Shown here piece after piece: positions 4,798 to 6,119 of a DNA stretch of 6,119 bases; within the stretch, counting starts at the first letter, position 1, and each line of letters opens with the position of its first letter. Origin of the DNA: Phycisphaerales bacterium (lineage in GTDB: Bacteria; Planctomycetota; Phycisphaerae; SM23-33); NCBI GenBank assembly GCA_003153915.1, contig PMBX01000028.1, forward strand, positions 21,861 through 27,979. The letters run 5' to 3'. Made by a program: the position numbers and the translations under genes. The notes under the pieces were generated by a model that saw only the letters and a program-made list of their open reading frames with translations, made no database searches and had not been told where the DNA came from.

Positions 4798-6119
4798 ATG
4801 AATAACGCCATGGATCTCTTAAGGTCGGTCAGAGACCGAACCGACGAGACGGAGTTTTACGTCCCGCTTCCCGATGGTTATAAGCTCTCAACGGTCAAGT
4901 ATGTCGCCGTCTTCGGCACCGTCATGAGCGGCCTGGGTAAGGGAATCTTCTCCTCCTCGCTGGCCAAGCTGCTCAAGGACAAAGGGTTGCGAGTTTCCCC
5001 CATCAAATTGGAAGGCTATCTCAATGTCGATTCCGGCACGTTGAATCCCTATCGACACGGCGAGGTCTTCGTATTGGACGATGGGATGGAAACGGACATG
5101 GACCTGGGAACCTACGAGCGAATGCTCGACCAGGACCTTTCCCGCGCCAACTTCACTACCAGCGGGCAGATTTATTCCTCGGTGTTGGCCAAAGAACGCG
5201 CAGGCAGCTATCTCGGCCGGGACGTGCAGATGATTCCCCACGTCACCGGAGAAGTGAAACTCCGCCTCCGTGAGCTTGCCGTCAAGACCCAGGCGGATGT
5301 CGTCTTCGTCGAGGTCGGCGGGACGGTCGGAGACGTGGAGAATGCCTTCTACCTTGAGGCCCTTCGCGAGCTGGGCTTTGAAGAGGGCGAAGGCTCGGTG
5401 ATCTACGTGGCGCTGACGTATATCCTGGCGCCCAAGGCCCTGGGTGAACAGAAGTCCAAAGCCGCCCAGTTGGGCATCCAGCGATTGATGGAACACGGCA
5501 TCATGCCACACATCATCGCCTGCCGCGCCGAGGCGCCCGTCGGCGAAAAGGTCCGCCAGAAACTTTCGGTTTACACCAACGTGCCGCAGCGCCGGGTGTT
5601 CTCGATGCACGACCTGCCGAGCATCTACCTGCTGCCGGAAGTCATGCGCGAGGCCGGACTGGACAGCGAGGTGGTCCAACTGCTTCAACTCGGTTCGCGG
5701 GTGAATTCCGCCCTCGACGCCCGCGCCGCTGGACGATGGCACGAGTTCACCTCGCGCATCGGCCGCGAGAGCCACGATGTCACCATCGGCATCACCGGAA
5801 AGTACACCGCCCTGCGAGACAGCTACGCCAGCATCATCAAGGCCCTGGAACACGCCGGCTGTGCCCTGGACGCCAGGGTCAACGTCCGCTGGATCGACAC
5901 CAGCGACCTCGACGACGCCACCGCCGCCGACGCGCTGCGGGACGTCGATGGCATCATCGTGCCGGGAGGCTTCGGCGTCCGCGGTACTGCCGGTAAGATC
6001 GCCTGCATCCGCCATGCGCGCATAAACGCCCTGCCGTACCTGGGCATCTGTCTTGGTTTTCAGATGGCCGTCATCGAGTACGCGCGCAACGTCTGCGGCC
6101 TGGCCGACGCCGACAGCAC
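4798..6119 (+). CDS. pyrG: CTP synthase, divergent, 3' end beyond window
   Basis: CTP synthase makes CTP from UTP, ATP and glutamine, the last step of pyrimidine nucleotide synthesis, in the cytoplasm. The 440 residues present cover the synthase domain and the start of the class I glutaminase domain. Seen: GTVMSGLGKGI (40-50) with Lys48, Lys70, HGEVFV (87-92), ETDMDLG with Asp102 (98-104), VEVGGTVGDVE with Glu172 (171-181), GEQKSK (216-221), VPGGFGVRG (388-396) and GICLGFQ with nucleophile Cys418 (416-422). Lys48, Lys70, Asp102, Glu172 and Cys418 correspond to E. coli Lys18, Lys40, Asp72, Glu140 and Cys379. Differences are an N-terminal extension of about 30 residues, GT for GG in the first loop, KLEGY for the usual KLDPY, and AAQL for PTQH. 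No later in-frame start exists except ATG 4813, so the extension is real. No Shine-Dalgarno is visible. The glutaminase His and Glu lie beyond the window. Confidence 0.92.
   Translation, partial: MNNAMDLLRSVRDRTDETEFYVPLPDGYKLSTVKYVAVFGTVMSGLGKGIFSSSLAKLLKDKGLRVSPIKLEGYLNVDSGTLNPYRHGEVFVLDDGMETDMDLGTYERMLDQDLSRANFTTSGQIYSSVLAKERAGSYLGRDVQMIPHVTGEVKLRLRELAVKTQADVVFVEVGGTVGDVENAFYLEALRELGFEEGEGSVIYVALTYILAPKALGEQKSKAAQLGIQRLMEHGIMPHIIACRAEAPVGEKVRQKLSVYTNVPQRRVFSMHDLPSIYLLPEVMREAGLDSEVVQLLQLGSRVNSALDARAAGRWHEFTSRIGRESHDVTIGITGKYTALRDSYASIIKALEHAGCALDARVNVRWIDTSDLDDATAADALRDVDGIIVPGGFGVRGTAGKIACIRHARINALPYLGICLGFQMAVIEYARNVCGLADADS

Noticed and set aside
4888..6015. 375-residue minus-strand open frame opposite pyrG
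   Set aside because: It is antisense to a clear CTP synthase frame with conserved motifs throughout, has no recognisable domain, and its length follows from the GC-rich codon pattern of the real gene.

Overview
The window reads as a stretch of ordinary chromosome from a GC-rich bacterium. Five protein genes are supported. No RNA gene, CRISPR array, transposase or phage gene was seen. The combination suggests Planctomycetota, perhaps Phycisphaerae: a sugar-binding regulator of the XylR type (LacI-like ligand domain plus AraC helix-turn-helix), a GH4 alpha-galactosidase, a group III phosphofructokinase and a short PilZ protein. This is inference from gene families, since there is no marker gene.

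Left part: positions 1-157 carry no gene but hold a 14-bp perfect inverted repeat (27-40 and 115-128) just beyond the 3' end of the phosphofructokinase gene. That gene lies on the minus strand (1258 down to 158). It is divergent from a small plus-strand PilZ-domain gene (1401-1757). The 142-bp gap between them holds a perfect TATAAT box, a weaker opposing promoter and an inverted repeat.

Middle: the GH4 alpha-galactosidase gene (3170 down to 1833, minus) converges on the PilZ gene. Upstream of it and in the same direction is a 392-codon-class XylR-like regulator (4581 down to 3400), which starts with GTG. The two form a likely sugar-response pair. A near-identical 13-bp motif, TGTTGACAWGCGC, occurs in the leader of the galactosidase gene and in the promoter of the regulator, where it overlaps the -35 box. 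It is the best candidate for the regulator's binding site. The regulator promoter also carries two abutting palindromes.

Right part: an AT-rich 216-bp divergent intergenic region (4582-4797) leads into a CTP synthase gene on the plus strand, cut off by the window end in the glutaminase domain. This CTP synthase is a clear but divergent member of its family. It has a roughly 30-residue N-terminal extension and altered nucleotide-loop residues, and it lacks a Shine-Dalgarno although the other four genes have good ones; a -10-like box 8 bp before the ATG suggests a leaderless transcript.

Together the genes cover glycolysis (phosphofructokinase), alpha-galactoside use and its control, cyclic-di-GMP sensing and pyrimidine nucleotide synthesis. 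I see no clearly new multi-gene system. The most unusual items are the putative operator pair, the CTP synthase variant and the unexplained inverted repeat at the left edge.
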